This document shows positions 36,201-45,100 of a stretch of DNA of 64,000 nt, one piece after another (within the stretch, counting starts at the first letter, position 1; each line of letters opens with the position of its first letter). The translations under genes and the position numbers were made by a program. Under the pieces are notes generated by a model. The model did not search any database. It worked only from the letters and a program-made list of their open reading frames with translations, and was not told the DNA's origin. This stretch comes from Streptomyces agglomeratus (GTDB lineage: Bacteria; Actinomycetota; Actinomycetes; Streptomycetales; Streptomycetaceae), in contig NZ_MEHJ01000001.1 of the NCBI RefSeq assembly GCF_001746415.1, positions 6,640,501-6,704,500 of the forward strand. Reading direction: 5' to 3'.

Positions 36201-37009
36201 TCAAGGAGATGGGACTCGACTCGCTCGGCGCCGTGGAGCTCCGGGACCGGCTCGGGACCGAGCTGAACGTACGGCTGCCGGCGACTCTCACCTTCGACCA
36301 CCCGACCCCCGCCGCCGTCGTTGAGCACCTGTGGTCGCTGCTGTCGGGCACCACCGGACCGGAGGCCGCGTCGCGACGTCCCGCGGGCCCCGGACAGTCC
36401 GAGGAGCCGGTGGCTGTGGTGGGTATGGGGTGTCGTTTTCCGGGGGGTGTGGTTTCTCCGGAGGGGTTGTGGCGGTTGGTGGTTGATGGGGTGGATGCGG
36501 TTTCGGGGTTTCCTGTTGATCGTGGTTGGGATGTGGGTGGTTTGTTTCATCCGGATCCGGATCATGTGGGGACGTCGTATGTGCGGCGTGGTGGGTTTGT
36601 TCGGGGTGTTGCTGAGTTTGATGCGGGGTTTTTTGGTATTTCGCCGCGTGAGGCGGTGGCGATGGATCCGCAGCAGCGTTTGTTGTTGGAGACGTCGTGG
36701 GAGGCGGTGGAGCGGGCTCGTATTGATCCGTTGTCGTTGCGGGGGAGTCGGACGGGGGTTTTTGCGGGGGTTATTCATAATGGGTATGGGCCGTCGTTGG
36801 ATGCGGCTCCTGGTGGGGTTCAGGGTTTTTTGTTGACGGGGAATACGCCGAGTGTGGCGTCGGGTCGTGTGGCGTATGTGTTGGGTTTGGTGGGGCCGGC
36901 GTTGACGATTGATACGGCGTGTTCGTCGTCGTTGGTGGCGTTGCATCAGGCGTGTGTGTCGTTGGTCGGGGTGAGTGTGATTTGGCGTTGGCGGCGGGTG
37001 CGACGGTGA
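33239..37009 (+). CDS. type I PKS, loading module KSQ-AT-ACP plus N-terminal part of KS1 (gene split by frameshift)
   Basis: This is the first 1256 codons of a PKS gene whose frame continues at 37009. Residues about 35-450 form a ketosynthase in which the active-site Cys is Gln (VDTGQSSS, Gln203): a KSQ decarboxylase. An AT follows (about 560-850) with GHSIGELAAAH and the HAFH motif that marks malonyl-CoA, then an ACP (about 960-1030, GLDSLGAVELR). The loading module should therefore make an acetyl starter from malonyl-CoA. KS1 begins at about residue 1055 and reaches [18 protein letters not shown] before the frame breaks at about 36965, where one C is missing relative to the second copy of the same sequence. 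ATG 33239 has GGGGGG 8 bases upstream. Confidence 0.88.
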   Translation: MRGATGERAEFTDHSGTPVTGREGKGTGAPDDAIAIVGWSCRLPGAKDPEAFWKLLSDGSSAISEMPAGRVLPELSTREELPGGRAAATPRGGYLDHVDRFDAGFFGISPKEAAAMDPQQRLMLELAWECIEEAGIPPAALEGSGTGVFVGAMADDFAKLAGRRGAGPLTRHTLTGTQRGLLSNRVSYALGLRGPSMSVDTGQSSSLVAVHLACESLRRGESTLAVAAGVHLVLDPDGTASVEKFGALSPDGRCYTFDARANGYVRGEGGGAVLLKPLSRALADGDRVHCVVRGSAVNNDGATDGLTVPSPAGQEDVLRRACEKAGVDPDAVQYVELHGTGTRAGDPVEAAALGAAFGRTRPAGRPLLVGSAKTNVGHLEGAAGIVGLLKAAMSIERRQVPASLNFETPHPRIPLDTLRLGVVRTLSPWPRHDRPLYAGVSSFGMGGTNSHVVLGEAPQARREDPAVRPRGPLPWVLSGREAQDVARQAGRLREFVADRPGLDAADIGFSLATTRARHEHRAVVVAGTRAEFLEDLDALAADRPPVRTVRGVAGVAGAGADTAFLFPGQGAQRPGAGRELYEAFPAFADALDEICAHFDVLLDRPLRDVMWAAPDSAEAALLDRTAYTQPAVFALSVALFRLFGHWGTVPGHLIGHSIGELAAAHAAGVLSLPDACALVAARGALMERLPGGGAMVAVQATADEVAPLLDGVRASIAAVNGPDSTVVSGDEDAVVAVAAVWEARGRKTRRLKVSHAFHSARMDPVLEEFRAVATGLTFHAPAIPVISNVTGRVAEGIDSPDYWVRQIREAVRFHDGLLTLRELGCTTYVELGPDAVLAPLARDVVSGVPGTAVVPALRRGRPEAASAVAALGTAHAQGAEVDWPAVFPGARRVPLPTYAFRRRRHWLDVAVPETVRPDGRPEAAEPEPSPVATGAISPTPSLPSADVPPPSRVREAPDRRRLMRAVQDAVTLVLGHGPGDTVVATRSFKEMGLDSLGAVELRDRLGTELNVRLPATLTFDHPTPAAVVEHLWSLLSGTTGPEAASRRPAGPGQSEEPVAVVGMGCRFPGGVVSPEGLWRLVVDGVDAVSGFPVDRGWDVGGLFHPDPDHVGTSYVRRGGFVRGVAEFDAGFFGISPREAVAMDPQQRLLLETSWEAVERARIDPLSLRGSRTGVFAGVIHNGYGPSLDAAPGGVQGFLLTGNTPSVASGRVAYVLGLVGPALTIDTACSSSLVALHQACVSLVGVSVIWRWRRVRR

Positions 37010-37766
37010 TGCCGCATCCGGGGATGTTTGTGGAGTTCAGTCGTCAGCGGGGGTTGGCGGCGGATGGTCGGTGCAAGCCGTTTGCGGCGGGTGCTGATGG
37101 GACGGTGTGGGGTGAGGGTGCTGCGTCGTTGGTGTTGGAGCGGTTGAGTGATGCGGTGAGTTTGGGTCATCCGGTGTTGGCGGTGGTTGCTGGTTCTGCG
37201 GTGAATCAGGATGGGGCGAGTAATGGGTTGACTGCGCCGAGTGGGGTGGCGCAGGAGCGGGTGATTTTGGGGGCGTTGGCGGATGCGGGGGTGTCGGCGT
37301 CGGGTGTGGATGTGGTGGAGGCGCATGGGACGGGGACGGCGTTGGGGGATCCGATTGAGGCTGGTGCGTTGTTGGCGACGTATGGGCGGGAGCGTGTGGG
37401 TGGGCGGCCTTTGTTGTTGGGGTCGTTGAAGTCGAATATTGGTCATACGCAGGCGGCTGCTGGTTTGGCTGGTGTGATCAAGATGGTGATGGCGATGCGG
37501 GCGGGGGTGGTGCCGGGTTCGTTGTATGCGGGGGTTTTGTCTGAGCATGTGGATTGGGGTTCGGGGTGTGTTGAGGTTCCGGGTGGGGTGGTGGATTGGC
37601 CGGGTTCGGGTGGGCCTCGGCGTGCGGGTGTGTCGGCGTTCGGGATTAGTGGGACGAATGCGCATGTGATTTTGGAGGGGGGTCCGGGTTCGGCGGCTGA
37701 TGTGGGTTCGGTAGGTGTTTCCCGGGTCTCGGTTTCGGGTGGTGCGGTCGCTTCGGGTGCTGTTGG
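36404..37766 (+). repeat. GRINS-type skewed repeat, copy 1 (KS1 coding)
   Basis: A 1363-base block that matches 42179-43542 base for base except for one missing C (between 36964 and 36965) and one substitution (A at 37713 against G at 43489). On the coding strand it is very rich in G and T: leucine is mostly TTG, valine GTG/GTT, glycine GGT/GGG, quite unlike the GCC/CTG/CTC style immediately before and after. Long identical stretches with intense GC and TA skew inside modular PKS genes have been described as GRINS. Similarity resumes at 37843 and fades at about 38058. The left edge coincides with the first codons of the KS domain. Confidence 0.9.
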
Positions 37767-40700
37767 GGTTCCTGATTCGGGTGCTCCGGTGGTGGCTGGT
37801 GCTGGTGCTGGTGCTGGTGCTGGTGTGGGTGTTTCGGGTGCGGGGTTGCCGGTTTCGTGGGGGCTGTCGGCGGTTTCTGGTGTGGCGTTGCGGGCTCAGG
37901 CGGCGAATCTTCGGGTGTTCTTGGAGGAGCGTCCTGAGTTGACGGCGGCGGAGGTGGGGTGGTCGCTGGCGTCGACGCGGTCGACGTTCGATCACCGCGC
38001 TGTGGTGGTGGGTGAGGACCGTACGGAACTCCTCACCGGACTCGAAGCGTTGGCTGCCGGAGAGCCTTCCGCCCACGTCGTCTCCGGTGCCGCGACGGCC
38101 ACGGGCGGCACCGTCTTCGTCTTCCCCGGCCAGGGCTCGCAGTGGGCCGGCATGGCGGGAGAACTCCTCGACTCGTCCGAGGTGTTCGCGGCCTCCGTGC
38201 GCGAGTGCGCGGACGCGCTCGCCCCGTACGTCGACTGGTCGCTGCTCGACGTACTGCGCGGTGTGCCGGGGGCGCCCACACTGGAGCGCGTCGACGTGGT
38301 CCAGCCGGCGCTGTTCGCGGTGATGGTGTCACTGACGGCCGTGTGGCGTTCCCTCGGCATCGAACCGGACGCGGTCGTCGGGCATTCGCAGGGCGAGATC
38401 GCCGCCGCTCATGTGGCGGGCGCGCTCAGCCTGGAGGACGCGGCCCGTGTGGTCGCCCTCCGCTCCCGGGCCATCACGGCGATGGCCGGCAACGGCGGAA
38501 TGGCCTCCATCCCCCTGTCGTCCCGGGAACTCGCACCCCGGCTGGCCCGCTGGGGCGGTCGCATCCACATCGCCACCGTCAACGGCCCCTCCTCGACCAC
38601 CGTCTCGGCGGACACCGCCACTCTGGAGGAGCTGCTGAGCGCGTGTGCGGACGAGGGGATCCAGGCCCGCCGGATCGCCGTCGACTACGCCTCTCACTCC
38701 CCGCACGTCGAAGTGCTCCACGACCGGATCGTCGAGCTCCTCTCGGACATCACGCCGCGGAGCCCGGAGCTGCCCTTCTACTCGACGGTGACCGGTGAGC
38801 CGTCGGTCGTCACCGGGAAGCTCGACGCCGAGTACTGGTACCGCAACCTGCGGCAGACCGTGGAGTTCGAGCGGGCGACCCGGACCCTGCTCGCGGACGG
38901 CCACCTGACCTTCGTCGAAGTCAGCCCGCACCCCGTACTGACGATGGCGGTCCAGGACACCGCGGACTCCACCGGCGGCGGCGCCGCCGCGCAGGCGCTG
39001 GTGACGGGCACCCTGCGCCGTGACGAAGGCGGCTGGAGGCGCTTCCTCACCTCGGCCGCCCAGGTGCACACCCATGGCCCGGCCGCCGACTGGACAGCCG
39101 TGCCGACGCTCGGGGACGTACGGACGGTCGAGCTGCCCACGTACGCCTTCCAGGGCGAGCGGTACTGGCTCGACACCCCGGCCCGGACGGGCGACGTGAC
39201 CTCGGCCGGTCTGCTGCCGGCCGAACACGCGCTGCTGGGCGCGGCGGTCCAGCTGGCCGGCAGCGGAGAGACGGTGTTCACCGGCCGGCTGACCCCGGAC
39301 GCCCTGCCCTGGCCGGCCGGCGGGGCGGGCCTCGACGACGTGACCGTGACCGTGCCCGGTTCCGTGTTCACCGAGCTCGTGCTGCACGCCGGCGAGCATG
39401 CCGGGTGCCCCTGGGTGGAGCACCTGACGCTGGACGCACCGCTCACCCTGTCGGCCGGGCACCCCTGTCAACTTCAGGTCACCGTACGGCCGGTGGGCGC
39501 CTCCGGAGATCACGAAATCCTTGTGCACTCCCGCCCCGAGGGCGACGACGGCGACTGGACGCGGCACGCCACCGCCACCGTCCGGCCCGTCGGCGCTCCG
39601 GACGGCGCCGACGAGGACGCGTACGCACTCGACGGCGCCTGGCCCCCGCCGGGAGCGGTCCCGGTCGACCTCACCCGTGCGCGCGAGGAGACGCAGGAGC
39701 GCACGGACGGCTACGGGGCGGCGTTCGAAGGGCTTCAGGCGCTGTGGCGGCTCGGCTCGCAGCTGTACGCGGAGGTGTCGCTCGCGGACGAACAGCACGC
39801 CGAGGCCGACGGCTTCGGCATCCACCCCGCGCTGCTGGACGCAGCCGTGTGCGCGCTCGCCGTCGACCCGGGCGACGGGAGCGACACCACCGTCGTACGG
39901 CAGGCGGTGTCCTGGACCGGGCTGCGTCTCTGCGCCACGGGAGCCACCGCGGTACGCGTACACCTGTCTCCGGCGGACGCCGGCCGGTACCGGCTGACGC
40001 TGGCCGACCCGGCGGGGCGGCCGGTCGCCGTCGCCGACACCCTCACCCCGGCGCCGGTCGCCGACGACAGGACACGGCGCCCGCGAGGCACGGCCGACGG
40101 CCGGCTCTTCCACCTCGCCTGGCCGGAGCTGCCCCGGCCCACCGGTAACGCGCCCGGGAAGTGGGCTCTGCTCGGGGACGACACTGCCCTCGTGCGCGAG
40201 CTGGCGAACGCCGGTGTGGCCGTACGGAGTTACCCCGACCCGGCGGCGCTGCAAGCGGCCCGCGCCCTCGGCGCCCCCGCGCCGGACGTCGTACTGGCCG
40301 TCGGCACCGCCCCGGCCGCCCCGCCCACCGCGTCCGTGGCCGCACCCGGCTCACCCCCGCCGGACGGCCCGGCCGAGCGTGCCCACCGGGCGACCGCCGG
40401 GGTCCTCGACCTGCTGCGCGGCTGGCTCCCGGGCGAGTACGCCGCCGACTCGCGGCTCGTCGTACTCACGCGCGGCGCCGTCGCCGCCCGGACGGGCGAG
40501 GACGTGACCGAGCTGTCCGGCGCCGCCGTCTGGGGCCTCGTCCGCAGCGCCCAGGCCGAACACCCGGACCGCCTGACCCTGGTCGACATCGACGACTCGC
40601 TCCCGGCGCTGCGGGCACTGCCCGCCGCTCTGGCCGCGGGGGAACCGCAACTGGCGGTGCGCGAGGGACGGCTGTACGTACCACGCCTGACCCGGAAGAT

Positions 40701-42144
40701 CCCCGGACCGCAGGCGCCCGCCCGGCCCCTCGACCCCGAGGGAACCGTCCTCATCACCGGCGGCACCGGTACCCTCGGCCGGCTCGTCGCCCGGCACCTG
40801 GCAGCCACGCACGGCGTACGCCATCTGCTGCTGACCAGCCGCCGCGGCCCGGCCGCCGACGGTGTCGAGCAGCTTCGCGCCGAATGCGCCGCGACGGGCA
40901 CCGAGCTGACCGTCGCCGCCTGTGACGCGGCCGACCCGGAGGCTCTGCGCGCGACGCTGGAGTCGGTCCCCGCCGGCCACCCGCTCACCGCGGTCGTGCA
41001 CGCCGCCGGCGTCCTCGACGACGCCACGCTGGAGGCGCTCACCCCGGAGCAGCTCCACGCGGTGCTGCGGCCCAAGGCCGACGCCGCGTGGAACCTGCAC
41101 CGGCTCACCGCCCACCTGGACCTGGCGGCCTTCGTCCTGTACTCCTCGGTCACCGGCGTCATCGGCACGCCGGGGCAGGCGAACTACGCGGCTGCCAACG
41201 CGTTCCTCGACGGCCTGGCCGCGCACCGGCACGCGCACGGACAGCCCGCCACCAGCCTCGCCTGGGGGTACTGGGCCGAGTCCAGCGGGATGACGGGGCA
41301 CCTCTCGCAGGCCGACGTGGCACGGATGGCCCGTACCGGCGTCGACGCCCTGCCCACCGAGGAGGCGCTCGCTCTCTTCGACGCCGCCCTCGCCTCCGGA
41401 CAGCCGGTCCTGACACCGGCCCGCATCACCACCACGCGCCTGCGCGAGCTGGCCCGCACCGCTCCGCTTCCCGCGGTGCTGCGCGGACTGGTCCGCTCCC
41501 CGTCCCGGCGTACGGCCGGCGCCGCCGAGCCCGGCGGCGACTCGTGGGAACGGCGCCTGTCCGCCCTGGCCGAGCCCGAGCAGAGGGCCCTGCTCCTCGA
41601 ACTGGTCACCGGCCACGCGGCCACGGTCCTCGGCGGCGCCCCCGGAACCATCGAAGCCGGCCGGGCCTTCAAGGAGCTGGGCTTCGACTCCCTGACCGCC
41701 GTCGAACTGCGCAACAGACTCAGCGCGGCCACGGGCCTGCGACTGGCGGCGACCGTGGTCTTCAACCACCCGACAGCCGCAGCGCTCGCGGCTCATCTGC
41801 AGGAGCTGCTCGCCACCGGCGCCGCTCCCGACGACAACCCCTCGGCCCTGGCCCGGCTCGACCTGCTCGAAGCCGCCCTGGGCTCGCTCGATCCGGCGGA
41901 CGAGAACACCCGCGATGCGGTCGCCGGAAGGCTCCAGGCCCTGTTGCGGAAGGTCGAACGGCCCAGCGGGGACCTTACGCGGGAAATTCTGTCGGCGACG
42001 CCCGACGAGATCTTCGAACTCATCGACAACCGACTCGGCCGAAAGCCTCGGGCAGGTTCGGATAACCAAAGGGTCAATCATGACGAACGAAGCGAAGCTC
42101 GCCGAATACCTCAAGCGCGTGACGGTCGAACTCCACGAGACTGA
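37009..42144 (+). CDS. type I PKS, rest of KS1 then AT-DH(inactive)-KR-ACP (3' part of the frameshifted gene)
   Basis: This frame continues module 1 after the one-base shift; corrected, the whole protein would have 2968 residues. It contains the KS His motifs (EAHGTGT, NIGHTQ), an AT at about nt 38110-38950 with GHSQGE and YASH (methylmalonyl type), a DH-like region at about 39200-40060 with no HxxxGxxxxP motif (so inactive), a KR at about 40740-41300 with GGTGTLG, VLDDAT (LDD, B-type) and the Ser/Tyr/Asn catalytic set, an ACP (about 41590-41800, [11 protein letters not shown]) and a C-terminal docking helix. The predicted action is one methylmalonyl extension with ketoreduction. ATG 37009 overlaps the stop of the upstream frame (TGATG). 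The last 65 bases overlap the next PKS gene. Confidence 0.85.
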   Translation: MPHPGMFVEFSRQRGLAADGRCKPFAAGADGTVWGEGAASLVLERLSDAVSLGHPVLAVVAGSAVNQDGASNGLTAPSGVAQERVILGALADAGVSASGVDVVEAHGTGTALGDPIEAGALLATYGRERVGGRPLLLGSLKSNIGHTQAAAGLAGVIKMVMAMRAGVVPGSLYAGVLSEHVDWGSGCVEVPGGVVDWPGSGGPRRAGVSAFGISGTNAHVILEGGPGSAADVGSVGVSRVSVSGGAVASGAVGVPDSGAPVVAGAGAGAGAGVGVSGAGLPVSWGLSAVSGVALRAQAANLRVFLEERPELTAAEVGWSLASTRSTFDHRAVVVGEDRTELLTGLEALAAGEPSAHVVSGAATATGGTVFVFPGQGSQWAGMAGELLDSSEVFAASVRECADALAPYVDWSLLDVLRGVPGAPTLERVDVVQPALFAVMVSLTAVWRSLGIEPDAVVGHSQGEIAAAHVAGALSLEDAARVVALRSRAITAMAGNGGMASIPLSSRELAPRLARWGGRIHIATVNGPSSTTVSADTATLEELLSACADEGIQARRIAVDYASHSPHVEVLHDRIVELLSDITPRSPELPFYSTVTGEPSVVTGKLDAEYWYRNLRQTVEFERATRTLLADGHLTFVEVSPHPVLTMAVQDTADSTGGGAAAQALVTGTLRRDEGGWRRFLTSAAQVHTHGPAADWTAVPTLGDVRTVELPTYAFQGERYWLDTPARTGDVTSAGLLPAEHALLGAAVQLAGSGETVFTGRLTPDALPWPAGGAGLDDVTVTVPGSVFTELVLHAGEHAGCPWVEHLTLDAPLTLSAGHPCQLQVTVRPVGASGDHEILVHSRPEGDDGDWTRHATATVRPVGAPDGADEDAYALDGAWPPPGAVPVDLTRAREETQERTDGYGAAFEGLQALWRLGSQLYAEVSLADEQHAEADGFGIHPALLDAAVCALAVDPGDGSDTTVVRQAVSWTGLRLCATGATAVRVHLSPADAGRYRLTLADPAGRPVAVADTLTPAPVADDRTRRPRGTADGRLFHLAWPELPRPTGNAPGKWALLGDDTALVRELANAGVAVRSYPDPAALQAARALGAPAPDVVLAVGTAPAAPPTASVAAPGSPPPDGPAERAHRATAGVLDLLRGWLPGEYAADSRLVVLTRGAVAARTGEDVTELSGAAVWGLVRSAQAEHPDRLTLVDIDDSLPALRALPAALAAGEPQLAVREGRLYVPRLTRKIPGPQAPARPLDPEGTVLITGGTGTLGRLVARHLAATHGVRHLLLTSRRGPAADGVEQLRAECAATGTELTVAACDAADPEALRATLESVPAGHPLTAVVHAAGVLDDATLEALTPEQLHAVLRPKADAAWNLHRLTAHLDLAAFVLYSSVTGVIGTPGQANYAAANAFLDGLAAHRHAHGQPATSLAWGYWAESSGMTGHLSQADVARMARTGVDALPTEEALALFDAALASGQPVLTPARITTTRLRELARTAPLPAVLRGLVRSPSRRTAGAAEPGGDSWERRLSALAEPEQRALLLELVTGHAATVLGGAPGTIEAGRAFKELGFDSLTAVELRNRLSAATGLRLAATVVFNHPTAAALAAHLQELLATGAAPDDNPSALARLDLLEAALGSLDPADENTRDAVAGRLQALLRKVERPSGDLTREILSATPDEIFELIDNRLGRKPRAGSDNQRVNHDERSEARRIPQARDGRTPRD
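37795..37824 (+). repeat. GCTGGT hexamer repeat in the KS-AT linker
   Basis: Five perfect GCTGGT units encode an Ala-Gly run in the linker after KS1. The block lies in the 76-base stretch (37767-37842) present in copy 1 but replaced by about 18 bases in copy 2, so it marks where the two large repeats have diverged, probably by replication slippage in the skewed DNA. Confidence 0.8.
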
Positions 42145-45100
42145 GCAGCGCCTCCACGCCATTGAAGAACGTGCCCATGAGCCGGTGGCTGTGGTGGGTA
42201 TGGGGTGTCGTTTTCCGGGGGGTGTGGTTTCTCCGGAGGGGTTGTGGCGGTTGGTGGTTGATGGGGTGGATGCGGTTTCGGGGTTTCCTGTTGATCGTGG
42301 TTGGGATGTGGGTGGTTTGTTTCATCCGGATCCGGATCATGTGGGGACGTCGTATGTGCGGCGTGGTGGGTTTGTTCGGGGTGTTGCTGAGTTTGATGCG
42401 GGGTTTTTTGGTATTTCGCCGCGTGAGGCGGTGGCGATGGATCCGCAGCAGCGTTTGTTGTTGGAGACGTCGTGGGAGGCGGTGGAGCGGGCTCGTATTG
42501 ATCCGTTGTCGTTGCGGGGGAGTCGGACGGGGGTTTTTGCGGGGGTTATTCATAATGGGTATGGGCCGTCGTTGGATGCGGCTCCTGGTGGGGTTCAGGG
42601 TTTTTTGTTGACGGGGAATACGCCGAGTGTGGCGTCGGGTCGTGTGGCGTATGTGTTGGGTTTGGTGGGGCCGGCGTTGACGATTGATACGGCGTGTTCG
42701 TCGTCGTTGGTGGCGTTGCATCAGGCGTGTGTGTCGTTGCGTCGGGGTGAGTGTGATTTGGCGTTGGCGGCGGGTGCGACGGTGATGCCGCATCCGGGGA
42801 TGTTTGTGGAGTTCAGTCGTCAGCGGGGGTTGGCGGCGGATGGTCGGTGCAAGCCGTTTGCGGCGGGTGCTGATGGGACGGTGTGGGGTGAGGGTGCTGC
42901 GTCGTTGGTGTTGGAGCGGTTGAGTGATGCGGTGAGTTTGGGTCATCCGGTGTTGGCGGTGGTTGCTGGTTCTGCGGTGAATCAGGATGGGGCGAGTAAT
43001 GGGTTGACTGCGCCGAGTGGGGTGGCGCAGGAGCGGGTGATTTTGGGGGCGTTGGCGGATGCGGGGGTGTCGGCGTCGGGTGTGGATGTGGTGGAGGCGC
43101 ATGGGACGGGGACGGCGTTGGGGGATCCGATTGAGGCTGGTGCGTTGTTGGCGACGTATGGGCGGGAGCGTGTGGGTGGGCGGCCTTTGTTGTTGGGGTC
43201 GTTGAAGTCGAATATTGGTCATACGCAGGCGGCTGCTGGTTTGGCTGGTGTGATCAAGATGGTGATGGCGATGCGGGCGGGGGTGGTGCCGGGTTCGTTG
43301 TATGCGGGGGTTTTGTCTGAGCATGTGGATTGGGGTTCGGGGTGTGTTGAGGTTCCGGGTGGGGTGGTGGATTGGCCGGGTTCGGGTGGGCCTCGGCGTG
43401 CGGGTGTGTCGGCGTTCGGGATTAGTGGGACGAATGCGCATGTGATTTTGGAGGGGGGTCCGGGTTCGGCGGCTGATGTGGGTTCGGTGGGTGTTTCCCG
43501 GGTCTCGGTTTCGGGTGGTGCGGTCGCTTCGGGTGCTGTTGGACTTTCTGCTTCGGATGCCGGGTTGCCGGTTTCGTGGGGGCTGTCGGCGGTTTCCGGT
43601 GTGGCGTTGCGGGCTCAGGCGGCGAATCTTCGGGTGTTCTTGGAGGAGCGTCCTGAGTTGACGGCGGCGGAGGTGGGCTGGTCGCTGGCGTCGACGCGGT
43701 CGACGTTCGATCACCGGGCGGTTGTGGTGGGTGAGGACCGTTCGGAACTCCTCACCGGACTCGAAGCGCTGGCCCGGAGCGAAGAGGCTGCGAATCTCGT
43801 CCAGGGCAACGGAGGCCGGGGCAAGACGGCGTTCCTGTTCTCCGGTCAGGGCGCCCAGCGGCCCGGCATGGGCCGGGAGCTGTACGACGCCTACCCCGTC
43901 TTCGCCGAAGCCCTCGACGAGGTCTGCGGCCATCTCGACCCGCACCTCGACCGCCCGCTGCGTGAGCTGATGTTCGCCGCGCCGGAATCCGCGGACGGGG
44001 AACTGCTCCGCCGGACCGGATACGCGCAACCCGCTCTCTTGGCCCTGGAGACCGCCCTCTACCGGCTCGTCACGTCCCGCGGACCCGCACCCGACTTCCT
44101 GATCGGACACTCCGTCGGCGAGATAAGCGCGGCGCACGCCGCCGGCGTCATGACCCTGGCCGACGCCTGCGCCCTCGTCGCCGCGCGGGCCCGGCTGATG
44201 CAGGCCGCACCGGAAAGCGGCGGCATGATCGCGGTCGAGGCGAGCGAGAAGGAGATGCGTCTGTGCGTCGCCGACTTCGACGACAGCGTGGCCATAGCCG
44301 CAGTCAACTCCCCGCGCTCCGTCGTCATATCGGGCGAGGACGCGACCATCGGCAAGGTCGCCGCCTACTGGGAGGACTGCGGTCGCCGCACCACGCGGCT
44401 CCGGGTGAGCCACGCCTTCCACTCCGCCCTGATGGACGGCGTACTGGACGACTTCCACGCCGTGGCCCGGACCGTCACCTATAGCGCGCCCCGGGTCCCC
44501 GTCGTATCGAACCTGACGGGCCGGCCGGCGGTCGACGACGAGCTGCGTTCCCCCGACTACTGGACCGGTCAACTCCGTCGCACCGTACGGTTCATGGACG
44601 GTGTGGAGCACCTGCTCGCCGAGGGCGTCACCACCTTCCTCGAACTCGGCCCCGACGCGACGCTCACCGGCCTCGTCCAGGACTGCGCGGCGGTCGCCGC
44701 TCCCGGCCACGAGCGCACTCTGGCCGCCGTACTCCGCCGGGACCGGCCCGAGGCACGCACCCTCGCGCTGGCCCTGTGCGAAGCGCACGCGGCGAACACC
44801 ACGGTCGCGCGCCCCGACTTCGGCCACTCCGGCGCGACGCGTCAGGTGGACCTGCCCACGTACGCCTTCCAGGGCCGCCGCCACTGGCTCGGCGACATGG
44901 AAGCCGCCGCCGGGCCCGCCGGTCCTCGCCGTGGCTCCGCGGACCACCCGCTGCTCGGCGGCGGCATCGAACTCGCCGGCACCCCGAACCGCTGGTTCGC
45001 CCACGAACTCTCGGCCGGTCACCCCTGGTTCGTCCGCGAACACCGGGTGGCCGGACGGCCGGTGCTGCCCGGCACCGCGATGATCGAGTGGGCGCTGGCC

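Noticed and set aside
36404..37766. Odd codon use taken as recent horizontal transfer of a KS gene
   Set aside because: The block is bounded by domain edges, exists twice, and shows strand skew rather than lower GC, so GRINS-type recoding and gene conversion explain it better than transfer from an AT-rich donor.
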